Assembly: GCF_002502735.1 (NCBI RefSeq)
Contig: NZ_DAQC01000010.1
Coordinates: 1,388-24,000, forward strand
Origin: Methanoregula sp. UBA64
GTDB taxonomy: Archaea > Halobacteriota > Methanomicrobia > Methanomicrobiales > Methanospirillaceae
DNA: 22,613 bases
Direction: 5' to 3'
Shown here: positions 6,334 through 13,828 of the stretch, in pieces
Numbering within the stretch: position 1 is the stretch's first letter
Layout: every line of letters starts with the position of its first letter
Notes under the pieces: model-generated
What the model saw: the letters and a program-made list of their open reading frames with translations, nothing else
The model's database searches: none
What the model was told of the DNA's origin: nothing
Position numbers and translations under genes: made by a program

Positions 6334-7602
6334 ATGAAGGGCACACAGGCTCTTGCTGAAGCGCTGCGTGCCGCTACCGACCGGGTTTATACCGTGCCCG
6401 GCTATCCCGTCACCGAACTCGGGGAGCTTGCCGGTGCCGAGATGGTGATTAACGAGAAGACTGCGCTCGAGTATGCCCTTGGTGATTCCCTGTCCGGGCG
6501 GCGGGCAGCGGTTATTGTGAAGAATGTCGGGGTAAATGCCTGTGCCGATCCGCTCTGCGAGGCGACCGTGCAGGGCCTTGTCGGGGGCGTAATCCTTGTT
6601 GCCGGTGACGACCCAAAAGCAAAGGGCTCCCAGACCGCCCAGGACTCCCGGTATTACGGGGAGCTTGCCGAGATCCCGGTAATAGAGCCAGATGAGTCGT
6701 CCTGGTATGCCGGGGTCGAGGCAGCACTTGCAGCATCGGAATCATTCTCCCGGGTTGCCATGATCCGGCTCACGCCGGAAGTGCTGGAATCAGAGGCGAA
6801 CGGACACCCCCTCCCCCGGGGTGACCTGAAAGGCCGGCTCGCCGATCCGGGATGGACCGTGCACGGCCGGGTAATGGCGGCTGCCTCTCTCTTCCGATCC
6901 ATGCAGGACTGGTCCACGTCCTCGCCCCTCAACCGCTGGACGGAGGGATCGATCGGGGCCGGCCCGGCGCCCGGCGCGGGCAGGGTCGTTACGGTCTACC
7001 CGCCGCCTGCCCGCCTCGCAGGAGCCGGGATACACGAGTACGGCCGGCCGTTTGTCCGCGATCACCGTGCAGCGACCCTGCCGGACGATCCGGGACAGCC
7101 GGAGTCGCGGAAAGGGAGGGGGTATTACCGGACCTTCTGCCGGGAATGCCCGTTCCGACCGCTTCTTGCCCTTCTCAAATCCCGTGAGATGCAGGCAGTC
7201 TGCGATGCCGGCTGCTCCGTGTACGGGCTCAACCCCCCCTATGAGATCGGGGTCGCCAGCTACGGCATGGGGTCGAGCATTGCCGTTGCCGCCCGGAGTA
7301 CCCGTGTTGCCCTTATCGGGGACTACGGCCTGCTCCATTCCGGCCTGCCCTCCCTGATCGACGTGTATGAAAAGAGACTTCCGCTCCTGTGCATCGTGAT
7401 GAAGAACCACTGTGCAGCAATGACCGGCCGGCAGCCCGCCTTCGATCCCGTCCCCTACCTGGACTGGGCTCTCCCCGTCATCTGCCGTGCGGAAGATGAA
7501 TCCCGCCTTCGTGAGGTTATCCGCCCTGCGGACAAACCGACTACGATCGTGGTAGAAGCAAACTGCCCGAAGGGGGCCCGTTATGAAACCGTGGAATGTT
7601 GA
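6334..7602 (+). CDS. IorA-like thiamine-diphosphate enzyme (candidate 2-oxosuberate decarboxylase)
   Basis: This 422-residue TPP enzyme has its PYR domain first: VPGYPVTELG, then INEKTALEYALGDSLSG with the likely catalytic Glu41, then VKNVGVNACADPL and AGDDPKAKGSQTAQDSRYY. The C-terminal PP domain has YGMGSSIAVA, IGDYGLLHSGLP and KNHCAAMTGRQP. These match indolepyruvate ferredoxin oxidoreductase alpha (IorA), where GDSTFFHTG and AMTGHQP occupy the same places. It lacks the C-terminal two-cluster ferredoxin domain of IorA (about 600 residues) and no IorB lies nearby, so a non-oxidative 2-oxoacid decarboxylase is more plausible. The same PYR-PP layout occurs in sulfopyruvate decarboxylase ComDE. 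It sits directly before aksA, overlapping by 20 nt, so 2-oxosuberate is the obvious candidate substrate. The family is seen in the sequence; the substrate is inferred. Confidence 0.8.
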   Translation: MKGTQALAEALRAATDRVYTVPGYPVTELGELAGAEMVINEKTALEYALGDSLSGRRAAVIVKNVGVNACADPLCEATVQGLVGGVILVAGDDPKAKGSQTAQDSRYYGELAEIPVIEPDESSWYAGVEAALAASESFSRVAMIRLTPEVLESEANGHPLPRGDLKGRLADPGWTVHGRVMAAASLFRSMQDWSTSSPLNRWTEGSIGAGPAPGAGRVVTVYPPPARLAGAGIHEYGRPFVRDHRAATLPDDPGQPESRKGRGYYRTFCRECPFRPLLALLKSREMQAVCDAGCSVYGLNPPYEIGVASYGMGSSIAVAARSTRVALIGDYGLLHSGLPSLIDVYEKRLPLLCIVMKNHCAAMTGRQPAFDPVPYLDWALPVICRAEDESRLREVIRPADKPTTIVVEANCPKGARYETVEC

Positions 7603-8713
7603 GATCTGTGACGTAACCTTACGTGACGGGGAGCAGACACCCGGCGTGTCGTTCTCCTGCGAAGAGAAGACGGATATCGCAAACACCCTCGATGCCATCG
7701 GCATCGAAGTGATCGAGGCCGGGTTCCCGGCCGTTTCGACGAGCGAAAAGCAGTGCGTGAAAGCCATCGCAAACCTCGGGCTCGACGCCCGGATCTGCGG
7801 TTTTGCCCGGGCACGCGAGCCGGATATCATGGACGCCGTAGACTGCGGCGTGGACATGGTCTCCATCTTCATTCCCACCTCAGAACTCCACGTTCGGCTC
7901 AAGTTCAAAAAACCCCGCGAAGCGGTACTCGAAGATGCCCTCAAAATGATCGATTTTGCCCACGATCACGGCGTCCAGGTGCGGTTTGCGGCCGAGGACG
8001 CCTCCCGTACCGATCTCCCCTTCTTAAAGGAGGTGTACCGGAGGGCGGCCGACCACGGGGCCGTCCTGCTCAGCTTTGCCGACACGGTGGGCTGCCTGAT
8101 CCCCAACGAGATGCGCACGATCATGACCGATCTTGTTGCATCGGTCGATACCCCGTTCTGCGCCCACTGCCACAACGACATGGGCTGTGCGGTTGCAAAC
8201 ACCATCACGGCGGCACAGGCCGGCGCTTTCCAGCTCCATACCACGGTAAACGGCATCGGCGAGCGCTCGGGCAATGCCTCTTTAGAGGAGGTGCTTGTGA
8301 TCCTCCGTCAGAAAGGGGGCATCGACCGGTATGACCTCTCGCACCTGTCCGCACTCTCCCACAAGGTGGAGAAGTACTCCGGCATTGCTCTCCCGAGAAA
8401 CAAGCCGGTCACCGGCGAACTGGCCTTCTCGCACGAGAGCGGCATCCACATCGCCGCCATCCTCCAGGACCCGGAAACCTACGAGTACTTCCCGCCGGAC
8501 CTTGTCGGGGGGGAGCGGCATTTCATCCTCGGCAAGCATACCGGGAGAAAGGCGCTCGAACACGTGGTGGCAACGCTCGGGTACGAGCTTACCGAACCGC
8601 AGATCTGCCGTGTCCTCGACCTCGTCAAGGACTATTCCGAGCAGAAGTGCAGTATCACCCCGGAGATCCTCAAAAAACTGATCCGGCGGGCACAGGCGGA
8701 GACGCCGGTATGA
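7583..8713 (+). CDS. aksA: Homocitrate synthase AksA (coenzyme B 2-oxoacid chain elongation)
   Basis: This 376-residue member of the homocitrate/isopropylmalate/citramalate synthase family joins acetyl-CoA to 2-oxoglutarate and its longer homologues, the first step of each elongation round leading to 2-oxosuberate. The DVTLRDGEQTPGVSF motif holds Arg14 and Asp15. The metal-binding HCHND has His195 and His197. GIGERSGNASLEE and HESGIH (284-289) are also present. The length fits AksA/NifV, since LeuA and CimA carry an extra C-terminal regulatory domain of about 120 residues that is absent here. The gene overlaps the TPP gene by 20 nt and aksD by 4 nt (ATGA). Immediate linkage to homoaconitase and homoisocitrate dehydrogenase favours AksA over NifV or LeuA. 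Confidence 0.88.
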   Translation: MKPWNVEICDVTLRDGEQTPGVSFSCEEKTDIANTLDAIGIEVIEAGFPAVSTSEKQCVKAIANLGLDARICGFARAREPDIMDAVDCGVDMVSIFIPTSELHVRLKFKKPREAVLEDALKMIDFAHDHGVQVRFAAEDASRTDLPFLKEVYRRAADHGAVLLSFADTVGCLIPNEMRTIMTDLVASVDTPFCAHCHNDMGCAVANTITAAQAGAFQLHTTVNGIGERSGNASLEEVLVILRQKGGIDRYDLSHLSALSHKVEKYSGIALPRNKPVTGELAFSHESGIHIAAILQDPETYEYFPPDLVGGERHFILGKHTGRKALEHVVATLGYELTEPQICRVLDLVKDYSEQKCSITPEILKKLIRRAQAETPV

Positions 8714-9921
8714 GCACGCTCTCGGAACGGATCCTCGGCGCCCCTGCAGGGGATTATGTTGACCGGAAGGTGGACCGGGCGTATGCCCATGACGGTACAG
8801 GAGTCCTTGCCCTTGAAGCGTGGAGACGGATGGGAAAGGACAGGCTCGGCAAAGAGACCCGGTACTCCATCCAGTTCGACCACATCGCACCGGCAAACAA
8901 CAGCACGACTGCAACTCTCCAGCACGAACTCAGGGAGTTTGCCCGCGAGAAGTCCATGCGGTTCTCCGAGGTCGGTTGCGGTATCTGCCACCAGATTATG
9001 TGCGAGGACGAGATCCTGCCCGGGGAGATCGTGGTGGGTGCCGATTCCCACAGCGTTACCGGCGGGGCATTCGGGGCGTTTGCCACCGGCGTCGGTGCAA
9101 CCGACATGGCTGCCATCTGGCTCACCGGGGAGACATGGTTTAAAGTCCCGTCATCGGCCGCAATCCACATCACCGGGAAATTATCGGGAGCTGCCGAGGC
9201 AAAGGATCTCGCGCTTGCCTATGTGGGAAAACTCGGCACCGATGGGGCCACAAACCAGGCACTCGAATTTGTCGGCGAAGGCGCACACTCGCTTTCCATG
9301 GACGAACGGTTCGTTCTTTCCAATCTCTCGGTCGAGGCCGGGGCAAAGGCCGGGCTCTTCTATGCCGACGATGTCACGGTCCGCTATCTCCGGGAACAGG
9401 GCCGGGCCGGGACCGTGCAGGCTCCCGAACCCTGCACTTACTGCCGGGAACTCGACTTCGATCTTGCCGATATCGTCCCGCTGGTCGCGGTCCCCCACCG
9501 GGTGGATACGGTCCGGCCGGTCGGCGATCTCGCCGGGACGCCCCTCGACCAGGTCTTTGTCGGGACCTGCACGAACGGGAGGTACTCCGATCTTGCCCGG
9601 TTTGCCCGGTGGGTAAAGGGAAAGAAGGTTGCCGTGCGCACCATCGTGGTTCCCGCTTCGGCAGCGGTCTTAAAAAAGGCGATCCGGACCGGGGTGCTCG
9701 CCGATATTGTCGAAGCGGGCTGCACGGTCGGGACGCCCGGCTGCGGCCCCTGCCTCGGGTACCATATGGGGGTGCTCGGCGAGGGCGAGGTCTGCCTTTC
9801 GACCGCGAACCGGAACTTCAAAAACCGGATGGGCGTCGGCGGCGAGATCTACCTTGGCTCCGTTGCAACGGCAGCGGCAAGCGCTATAAAAGGCGAGATC
9901 GCCTCACCGGAGGCGGCATAA
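8710..9921 (+). CDS. aksD: Homoaconitase large subunit AksD (LeuC/HacA family)
   Basis: This 403-residue aconitase-superfamily large subunit dehydrates and rehydrates homocitrate homologues to homoisocitrate homologues, using a 4Fe-4S cluster. Cluster ligands Cys287 (VGTCTNGR), Cys345 and Cys348 (GCGPCLG) are all present, as are GADSHSVTGGAFGAFATGVG (109-128) and the STANRNFKNRMG block. The length matches the archaeal two-subunit type. ATG 8710 overlaps the aksA stop in ATGA and starts where family similarity starts (MSTLSERILG). The final codon shares a base with the aksE start. Sequence alone cannot exclude isopropylmalate isomerase, but the small subunit's YLRT loop and the operon favour homoaconitase. 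Confidence 0.87.
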   Translation: MSTLSERILGAPAGDYVDRKVDRAYAHDGTGVLALEAWRRMGKDRLGKETRYSIQFDHIAPANNSTTATLQHELREFAREKSMRFSEVGCGICHQIMCEDEILPGEIVVGADSHSVTGGAFGAFATGVGATDMAAIWLTGETWFKVPSSAAIHITGKLSGAAEAKDLALAYVGKLGTDGATNQALEFVGEGAHSLSMDERFVLSNLSVEAGAKAGLFYADDVTVRYLREQGRAGTVQAPEPCTYCRELDFDLADIVPLVAVPHRVDTVRPVGDLAGTPLDQVFVGTCTNGRYSDLARFARWVKGKKVAVRTIVVPASAAVLKKAIRTGVLADIVEAGCTVGTPGCGPCLGYHMGVLGEGEVCLSTANRNFKNRMGVGGEIYLGSVATAAASAIKGEIASPEAA

Positions 9922-10391
9922 TGCAGGGAAAGGGAACGGCAGTCTGCCTGCCTGCCGATATCGACACCGACATCGTCATCGCCGGGCGGTACCTGAGGAC
10001 GAAAGACCGGAGCATCTGGGCAACCCATATCTTCGAGGACCTCGACCCGGGGATCGCCCCGCGGCTCAACGGCGCCGTGATCGTTGCCGGGAAGAACTTC
10101 GGGTGCGGGTCGTCCCGCGAACAGGCAGCCATCGCCCTCCGCGAGGCAGGCGTTGTTGCGGTGATCGCTCCCTCATTTGCCCGGATCTTTTTCCGGAACG
10201 CGATCAACATCGGCCTGCCGCTCATCGAGTGCGACCTCTCCTGCGAAGAAGGAAGCGGGGTTGCCTTCGATCTGACCGAAGGGTGGGTCGAAAACAACGG
10301 CAAACGCCGGCAGATCCGGCCGCTCTCGGCACGGATGCAGGATATCCTCAAAGCCGGCGGCCTGGTGGAATACTGGAGGGATCACCCGTGA
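9921..10391 (+). CDS. aksE: Homoaconitase small subunit AksE (LeuD/HacB family)
   Basis: This 156-residue swivel-domain subunit pairs with AksD. It contains DIDTDIVIAGRYLRT and GKNFGCGSSREQA, the standard small-subunit motifs. The YLRT loop has Arg at position 26; from what I recall of work on the Methanocaldococcus subunit MJ1271, this loop and Arg26 mark homoaconitase rather than isopropylmalate isomerase. The ATG at 9921 reuses the last base of the aksD stop (TAATG). The downstream gene overlaps by 4 nt (GTGA). Longer in-frame readings that start inside aksD have no family support. Confidence 0.88.
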   Translation: MQGKGTAVCLPADIDTDIVIAGRYLRTKDRSIWATHIFEDLDPGIAPRLNGAVIVAGKNFGCGSSREQAAIALREAGVVAVIAPSFARIFFRNAINIGLPLIECDLSCEEGSGVAFDLTEGWVENNGKRRQIRPLSARMQDILKAGGLVEYWRDHP

Positions 10392-11188
10392 TCTTTCCCG
10401 AGCACTGCAAGTACGTGGGGTATGCAACGACAAAGCCCTGCGGCGACCGGGTCTATGCCCTCAGCCGGTACCTCGTGCGGGAGACGCCGGAAGGGCCCGA
10501 ACTCATCGAGATCGTCCCCGACCCGGCCCAGGATACCGTGATGCGGGATATCCGCCTCTCCCGGGTCCTTGCTGCACCGGACGAGGTGTACCGGTATCCC
10601 GGGAAGGTCCAGATCCATGACCGGGCCCGGCTGGTCCGGCTTGCAGCAGAAAGCGGGTACCGCTGCACGGTCTTTACGAGCCTCGAAGAGAACATGACCT
10701 TTGTCCTCGATCCCGATCTCTCGGAGTTTTTAACGATACATGTCTACGACGTGATCCCGCCCCGGCCCACCCTCTCGGCCGGTATAACGGAACTGGAGGC
10801 AGCCGGGCTTTTCGGGGAGCTTTCGGTCTGTTTCGAGCACCATGTGAGGGACATTGCCGGGATACCTGCCGATCTCTATCCCTGCCGGGCAGCCGGGTTT
10901 TCCCGGACGCTGGATGCCGACCCCCTGCACGGCGGCGAGCGGGTGGCCGGGTGTATGACGGCATCGCAGCTCTGCACGGAATGCTATGGTAAGGATTTCA
11001 CGCTGGAGAACATCTGCCCTCTCGAACAGGTTGACCGGGAACCGTTTATCGCCCGGTGCTGCCGGTCCGAGCGCGAAGGAATCCGTACCTGGAACGGGAA
11101 GTTCGGGGTCGTTGTCCACTGGGGTGCAAGCCCGGCAAAGATTGCCCGGTCCGTGCAGGAACTGGTTGGCCGGTGGAGGGACCAGTGA
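10388..11188 (+). CDS. Conserved Cys-rich protein of unknown function in the aks operon
   Basis: I do not recognise a characterised family with confidence. The 266-residue product has no membrane segment. It carries cysteines at 7, 18, 93, 148 and 166, and then a cluster at 189, 196, 199, 210, 224 and 225 (GCMTASQLCTEC, ICPLEQ, ARCCRSE) that could bind a metal or iron-sulfur cluster. The GTG at 10388 overlaps the aksE stop (GTGA). The aksF GTG overlaps its own stop in the same way. In-frame codons further upstream lie inside aksE and read as its shadow. Being sandwiched between aksE and aksF makes a role in coenzyme B assembly likely by context, for example metal or sulfur handling. No function is shown by motif. 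Confidence 0.75.
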   Translation: MIFPEHCKYVGYATTKPCGDRVYALSRYLVRETPEGPELIEIVPDPAQDTVMRDIRLSRVLAAPDEVYRYPGKVQIHDRARLVRLAAESGYRCTVFTSLEENMTFVLDPDLSEFLTIHVYDVIPPRPTLSAGITELEAAGLFGELSVCFEHHVRDIAGIPADLYPCRAAGFSRTLDADPLHGGERVAGCMTASQLCTECYGKDFTLENICPLEQVDREPFIARCCRSEREGIRTWNGKFGVVVHWGASPAKIARSVQELVGRWRDQ

Positions 11189-12162
11189 CGCGGATTGCCG
11201 TTGTCGAAGGCGACGGGATCGGTCGCGAGGTGATCCCGGTTGCACAAAAGGCGCTCTTTTTGCTCCACCCCGAGTACGAGTACTTCCCGGTCGACGTGGG
11301 ATACGGGCGGTGGGAAGAGACCGGCTGTCCCTGCGGGGATACCGATATTGCGGCCTTAAAGACCGCCGATGCGGTCCTTTTTGGGGCGATAACAACCCCC
11401 CCGGTGAAGGACTACCAGAGCGTTGTCCTCCGGATCAGAAAGGCGCTCGACCTGTACGCAAACCTGCGGCCGGTGAAAGGCACCGGGTTCGATATCATGA
11501 TCGTGCGGGAGAATACCGAGGGGCTGTACTCAGGGATCGAGGAACGGGGCCCGGACCGGGCAACCACGCTCCGGGTGGTGACCCGGGCGGGAACCGAACG
11601 GATCGCCCGGGCCGCCATCCGGTGTGCACAGCAGCGGCAGGGGCGTCTCACCATCGGGCACAAGGCAAACGTGCTCAAGTCCGATGTCTTCTTCCGCGAT
11701 ATCTGCGCCGAAGAGGCCAAAAAGGCCGGCGTGCCGTATAACGAAAAGTTCATCGACGCCCTCGGTCTTGACGTCCTCCAGCACCCGCAGGCGTACGATG
11801 TGATCGTGACCACGAACATCTTCGGGGATATCCTCTCCGACGTTGCCTCGTACCTGGTCGGGGGACTGGGCCTTGTCCCGAGCGCAAATATCGGCGACCG
11901 GTACGCCCTGTTCGAGCCGGTCCACGGGAGCGCTCCCGATATTGCGGGAAAAGACATCGCAAACCCCGTCGCTGCCCTGCGGAGCGCTGCAATGCTCCTC
12001 GCCCACCTCGGGGATACCGGGGGTGCCGGCCGGATCGAATCTGCCATTCAGCACGTGCTCGCGTCAGGCATAAAGACCCGGGACCTCGGCGGATCGGCCG
12101 GCACCCGGGCGTTCGGCAACGCGGTGCTGGCCCTGCTGGAAACGGGGCAGTCCGGCTGCTGA
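11185..12162 (+). CDS. aksF: Homoisocitrate dehydrogenase AksF (isocitrate/isopropylmalate dehydrogenase family)
   Basis: This 325-residue NAD(P)-dependent beta-decarboxylating dehydrogenase oxidises homoisocitrate and its longer homologues to the next 2-oxoacid. Family motifs in order are VEGDGIGREVIP, LYANLRPVKG, IVRENTEGLYSG, the metal-binding TTNIFGDILSDVAS and the cofactor-site EPVHGSAPDIAGKDIANP. The length is normal. Start GTG 11185 overlaps the preceding stop (GTGA) and has GGAGGG at 11175-11180 with 4-nt spacing. It is the last gene of the operon, with an A/T-run terminator after it. LeuB is the alternative identity, but the link to aksA and to an aksE with YLRT supports AksF. Confidence 0.87.
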   Translation: MTRIAVVEGDGIGREVIPVAQKALFLLHPEYEYFPVDVGYGRWEETGCPCGDTDIAALKTADAVLFGAITTPPVKDYQSVVLRIRKALDLYANLRPVKGTGFDIMIVRENTEGLYSGIEERGPDRATTLRVVTRAGTERIARAAIRCAQQRQGRLTIGHKANVLKSDVFFRDICAEEAKKAGVPYNEKFIDALGLDVLQHPQAYDVIVTTNIFGDILSDVASYLVGGLGLVPSANIGDRYALFEPVHGSAPDIAGKDIANPVAALRSAAMLLAHLGDTGGAGRIESAIQHVLASGIKTRDLGGSAGTRAFGNAVLALLETGQSGC

Positions 12163-12170
12163 TAGTACCT

Positions 12171-12199
12171 TTAAAAAAAACCAAAAAAGAACTTTTTTT
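12171..12199. terminator. Bidirectional poly-A/poly-T terminator
   Basis: A-runs at 12173-12180 and 12183-12188, then a T-run at 12193-12199, lie between the converging ends of aksF (plus) and the DUF457 gene (minus). Read on either strand, this gives a T-rich archaeal terminator. Confidence 0.6.
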
Positions 12200-12202
12200 A
12201 TG

Positions 12203-12559
12203 TCATCCCGGGAGTCCCCGGGGCGTTATGGAATCTGCTGCAAGGTGGAGCAGGTACCCGAGTGCAAGAGCGGAGAGCACAAACGCCACGGTTTTTTGCG
12301 GCACTTCCGGCAGGAGCCAGAGGAGTGCCAGTCCGAAGAAAGCCGCCCCGGCCCCTTTGAGTACCGTTTTACTGTGGAAGAAGCCCCGGTGCCGGGAGCT
12401 TGTGGCCGGTTCGAGCAGGTCCGGGAGGACCGAGCCGGCAAGTGCGGCAAAAAGCCCGAAGACCAGCGTCCCCCGGGGTATCTCCTGCAAAAAGTGTCCC
12501 AGGTACGCATAGCTGCAGAACGCCAGCAGGCCGATCGCAAGATGCACTCCCCGTCTCAT
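12203..12559 (-). CDS. DUF457/YdjM-type membrane metal-dependent hydrolase-like protein
   Basis: This is a 118-residue membrane protein with about four hydrophobic segments. It has the family signature histidines: HRGFFHS after LPDLLEPATSS, then HLAADSITPRG at the C-terminus. These resemble the H-R-G-x-x-H and H-x-x-x-D-x-x-T-P-x-G patterns of YdjM-like inner-membrane proteins, annotated as metal-dependent hydrolases with no proven substrate. ATG 12559 is chosen because the first membrane helix begins right after it (MRRGVHLAIGLLAF). Upstream in-frame sequence is polar, Arg/Pro-rich and unlike the family. The protein is small for the family (usually 150-200). It is unlikely to be linked to the aks operon, which it faces. 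Confidence 0.72.
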   Translation of the reverse strand: MRRGVHLAIGLLAFCSYAYLGHFLQEIPRGTLVFGLFAALAGSVLPDLLEPATSSRHRGFFHSKTVLKGAGAAFFGLALLWLLPEVPQKTVAFVLSALALGYLLHLAADSITPRGLPG

Positions 12560-12692
12560 CCCGGATTTTTCTCTAAACCGGCTGGGATAAGGGATCGGCC
12601 GTGCACGGTGAAAGTGCTCCCGGCCTGGCGCCGGGCTGCGACCTACGGCATACACCTGTTCTTCCCCTGGAATATTCCTGTATCCCCTGTCG

Positions 12693-12738
12693 TAAACCGC
12701 ACGATCGCCGGGTTTAGCATAAACCCGTATGCGGTTTA
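12693..12738. repeat. Nested inverted repeat in an intergenic region
   Basis: Outer arms TAAACCGCA (12693-12701) and TGCGGTTTA (12730-12738) enclose inner arms CGGGTTTA (12709-12716) and TAAACCCG (12720-12727). All are perfect, with a 3-nt apical loop and a 7/2-nt asymmetric internal loop. It lies in the 322-bp gap (12560-12881) between two minus-strand genes, about 135 nt upstream of the DUF457 start. The rest of that gap shows nothing I can assign. It could be an operator or an RNA hairpin. Confidence 0.5.
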
Positions 12739-12881
12739 TTTGCAGGGAATATGCGGGATCTCCCCGTTTTGGCACAAATTATGCACAAGGGGCTGCTCCG
12801 CTGTTCCCCACGAGAGCATTCCTGCCGAGGGATACCGGCAGGTACGGGCATCGTGCAACAATGCCGGAAAAGCAAAAGAGC

Positions 12882-13361
12882 TCAGATTACCACGCGGTAG
12901 CCTGCACGGGAGAATACATCCCTTACCCACCGTTCCCATGCAGCCTCATCGAGGATATCGGTGCCTGTTACTTCCGTATCCCAGAGTTCATGAAGGGCGG
13001 GGTCCAGGGAGGAAAAGGTGCGCGAGCCATCCCGGACCCTCCCGAGGTGCCGGCCGCTGTTGTCAAGGATAAGGACCCGGAAGCACCCGTACTGCCGGCA
13101 GAGCCCGGGCCGGGTGGCATGGACCGTGCAAAAGGCCCGTTTGTCCCGGAACCGGAGGAACGGGCAGGCCATGGGGTGCGATCGGGTACTATCCTGCGAG
13201 GAAAAGAGGTCTGCCTTATCCGGGTCGAGGGTTACGGTCCGCTCTTCCCCGGTAACCGGGAACCGGATCCGGTAGGTCCCGGGCCCGGTCTGCTCTTCGA
13301 TTTCGATGATATCCCCCATATACCTGCAGCATTCACCGCACTGCTGACACCGGAAGACCAC
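12882..13361 (-). CDS. YkgJ-family CxxCC zinc/iron-chelating domain protein
   Basis: This is a 159-residue cytoplasmic protein. The N-terminus has CQQCGECC (Cys5, 8, 11, 12), followed by the ACPFL block and then CTVHATRPGLCRQYGCF. This order of cysteines is that of the YkgJ/UPF0153 family, thought to bind a metal cluster; its function is unknown. GTG 13361 is the only usable start near the CxxCxxCC motif, because an in-frame TGA lies about ten codons upstream. No clear partner is adjacent. The next minus-strand gene is 322 nt downstream, and the upstream side is the repeat-rich non-coding region. Confidence 0.8.
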   Translation of the reverse strand: MVFRCQQCGECCRYMGDIIEIEEQTGPGTYRIRFPVTGEERTVTLDPDKADLFSSQDSTRSHPMACPFLRFRDKRAFCTVHATRPGLCRQYGCFRVLILDNSGRHLGRVRDGSRTFSSLDPALHELWDTEVTGTDILDEAAWERWVRDVFSRAGYRVVI

Positions 13362-13518
13362 GTCAGGTTCGCCTTCGTCCTGTATCGATCATAGGCTGGA
13401 AATGGCATTAAGGTGACGAAACAACTCCCGAACTCTTCCGGAGGTTCCCGCAACCGGAATCCGGTGTTTTTTCCAGGTCCTTTAAGGGACTCTGGTCAGG
13501 ATATGCAGCGGGGGGGCA

Positions 13519-13573
13519 GGGGGTACCCCCCCGCCCCGTTTAACCTGAAAGGGGGCTCACCCCCCCACCCCTC
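13519..13573 (+). repeat. G/C-run palindromic repeat, copy 1
   Basis: The unit reads GGGGGTACCCCCCC, then GCCCCGTTTAACCTGAAA, GGGGG, CTCA and a long C-run, followed by a T-run (13574-13580). It aligns almost base for base with copy 2 at 13688. It includes the self-complementary core GGGGGTACCCCC. It lies in non-coding DNA between the YkgJ gene and the AT-rich gene. Confidence 0.7.
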
Positions 13574-13687
13574 TTTTTTTCAGGAGGGGGTCACCCCCCC
13601 ATAGTTCCCGGGCCGTAAACAGGTGCCTGGTGTAAAACCTTCGTCGGAACGGGGCGATCGTTGTGCGGTCAAGTGGGGGAGGGGGGT

Positions 13688-13741
13688 GGGGGTACCCCCC
13701 CACCCTGTTTGACCTGAGAGGGGGGATCACCCCCTCCCCCC
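13688..13741 (+). repeat. G/C-run palindromic repeat, copy 2
   Basis: The unit reads GGGGGTACCCCCCC, then ACCCTGTTTGACCTGAGA, a six-G run, ATCA and C-runs. It is a near-identical second copy of the unit at 13519. A shorter third piece (GGGGGGTACCCTCCCCCC) follows at 13757-13774. The two copies differ mainly by transitions and run lengths, as expected of slippage-prone repeats. Confidence 0.7.
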
Positions 13742-13828
13742 AGTGCCGGCCCGGGTGGGGGGTACCCTCCCCCCATGCAAGTGTCTGCCGGATTTATTGG
13801 TATCCGACCGTGCCGGGCGATCATTATG

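Noticed and set aside
6790..7944. 384-codon minus-strand open frame opposite the TPP gene and aksA
   Set aside because: The plus strand encodes clear TPP-enzyme and AksA motifs here. The minus product has no recognisable motif and spans the junction of two real genes.
7583..12162. Leucine biosynthesis genes (leuA, leuC, leuD, leuB)
   Set aside because: The synthase lacks the LeuA regulatory domain, the small subunit has the YLRT loop, and the genes are fused into an operon with a methanogen-only marker family, so the coenzyme B branch fits better. Dual use cannot be fully excluded.
12200..13072. 290-codon plus-strand open frame
   Set aside because: It runs opposite two better-supported minus-strand genes (DUF457 and YkgJ types) and across the gap between them. 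The peptide is Arg/Pro/Cys-rich without domains, typical of an antisense shadow in GC-rich DNA.
13519..13774. Possible CRISPR array
   Set aside because: There are only two full copies plus a fragment, about 115 bp apart. The repeats are longer and far more homopolymeric than CRISPR repeats, spacers are not of equal size, and no cas genes are present.
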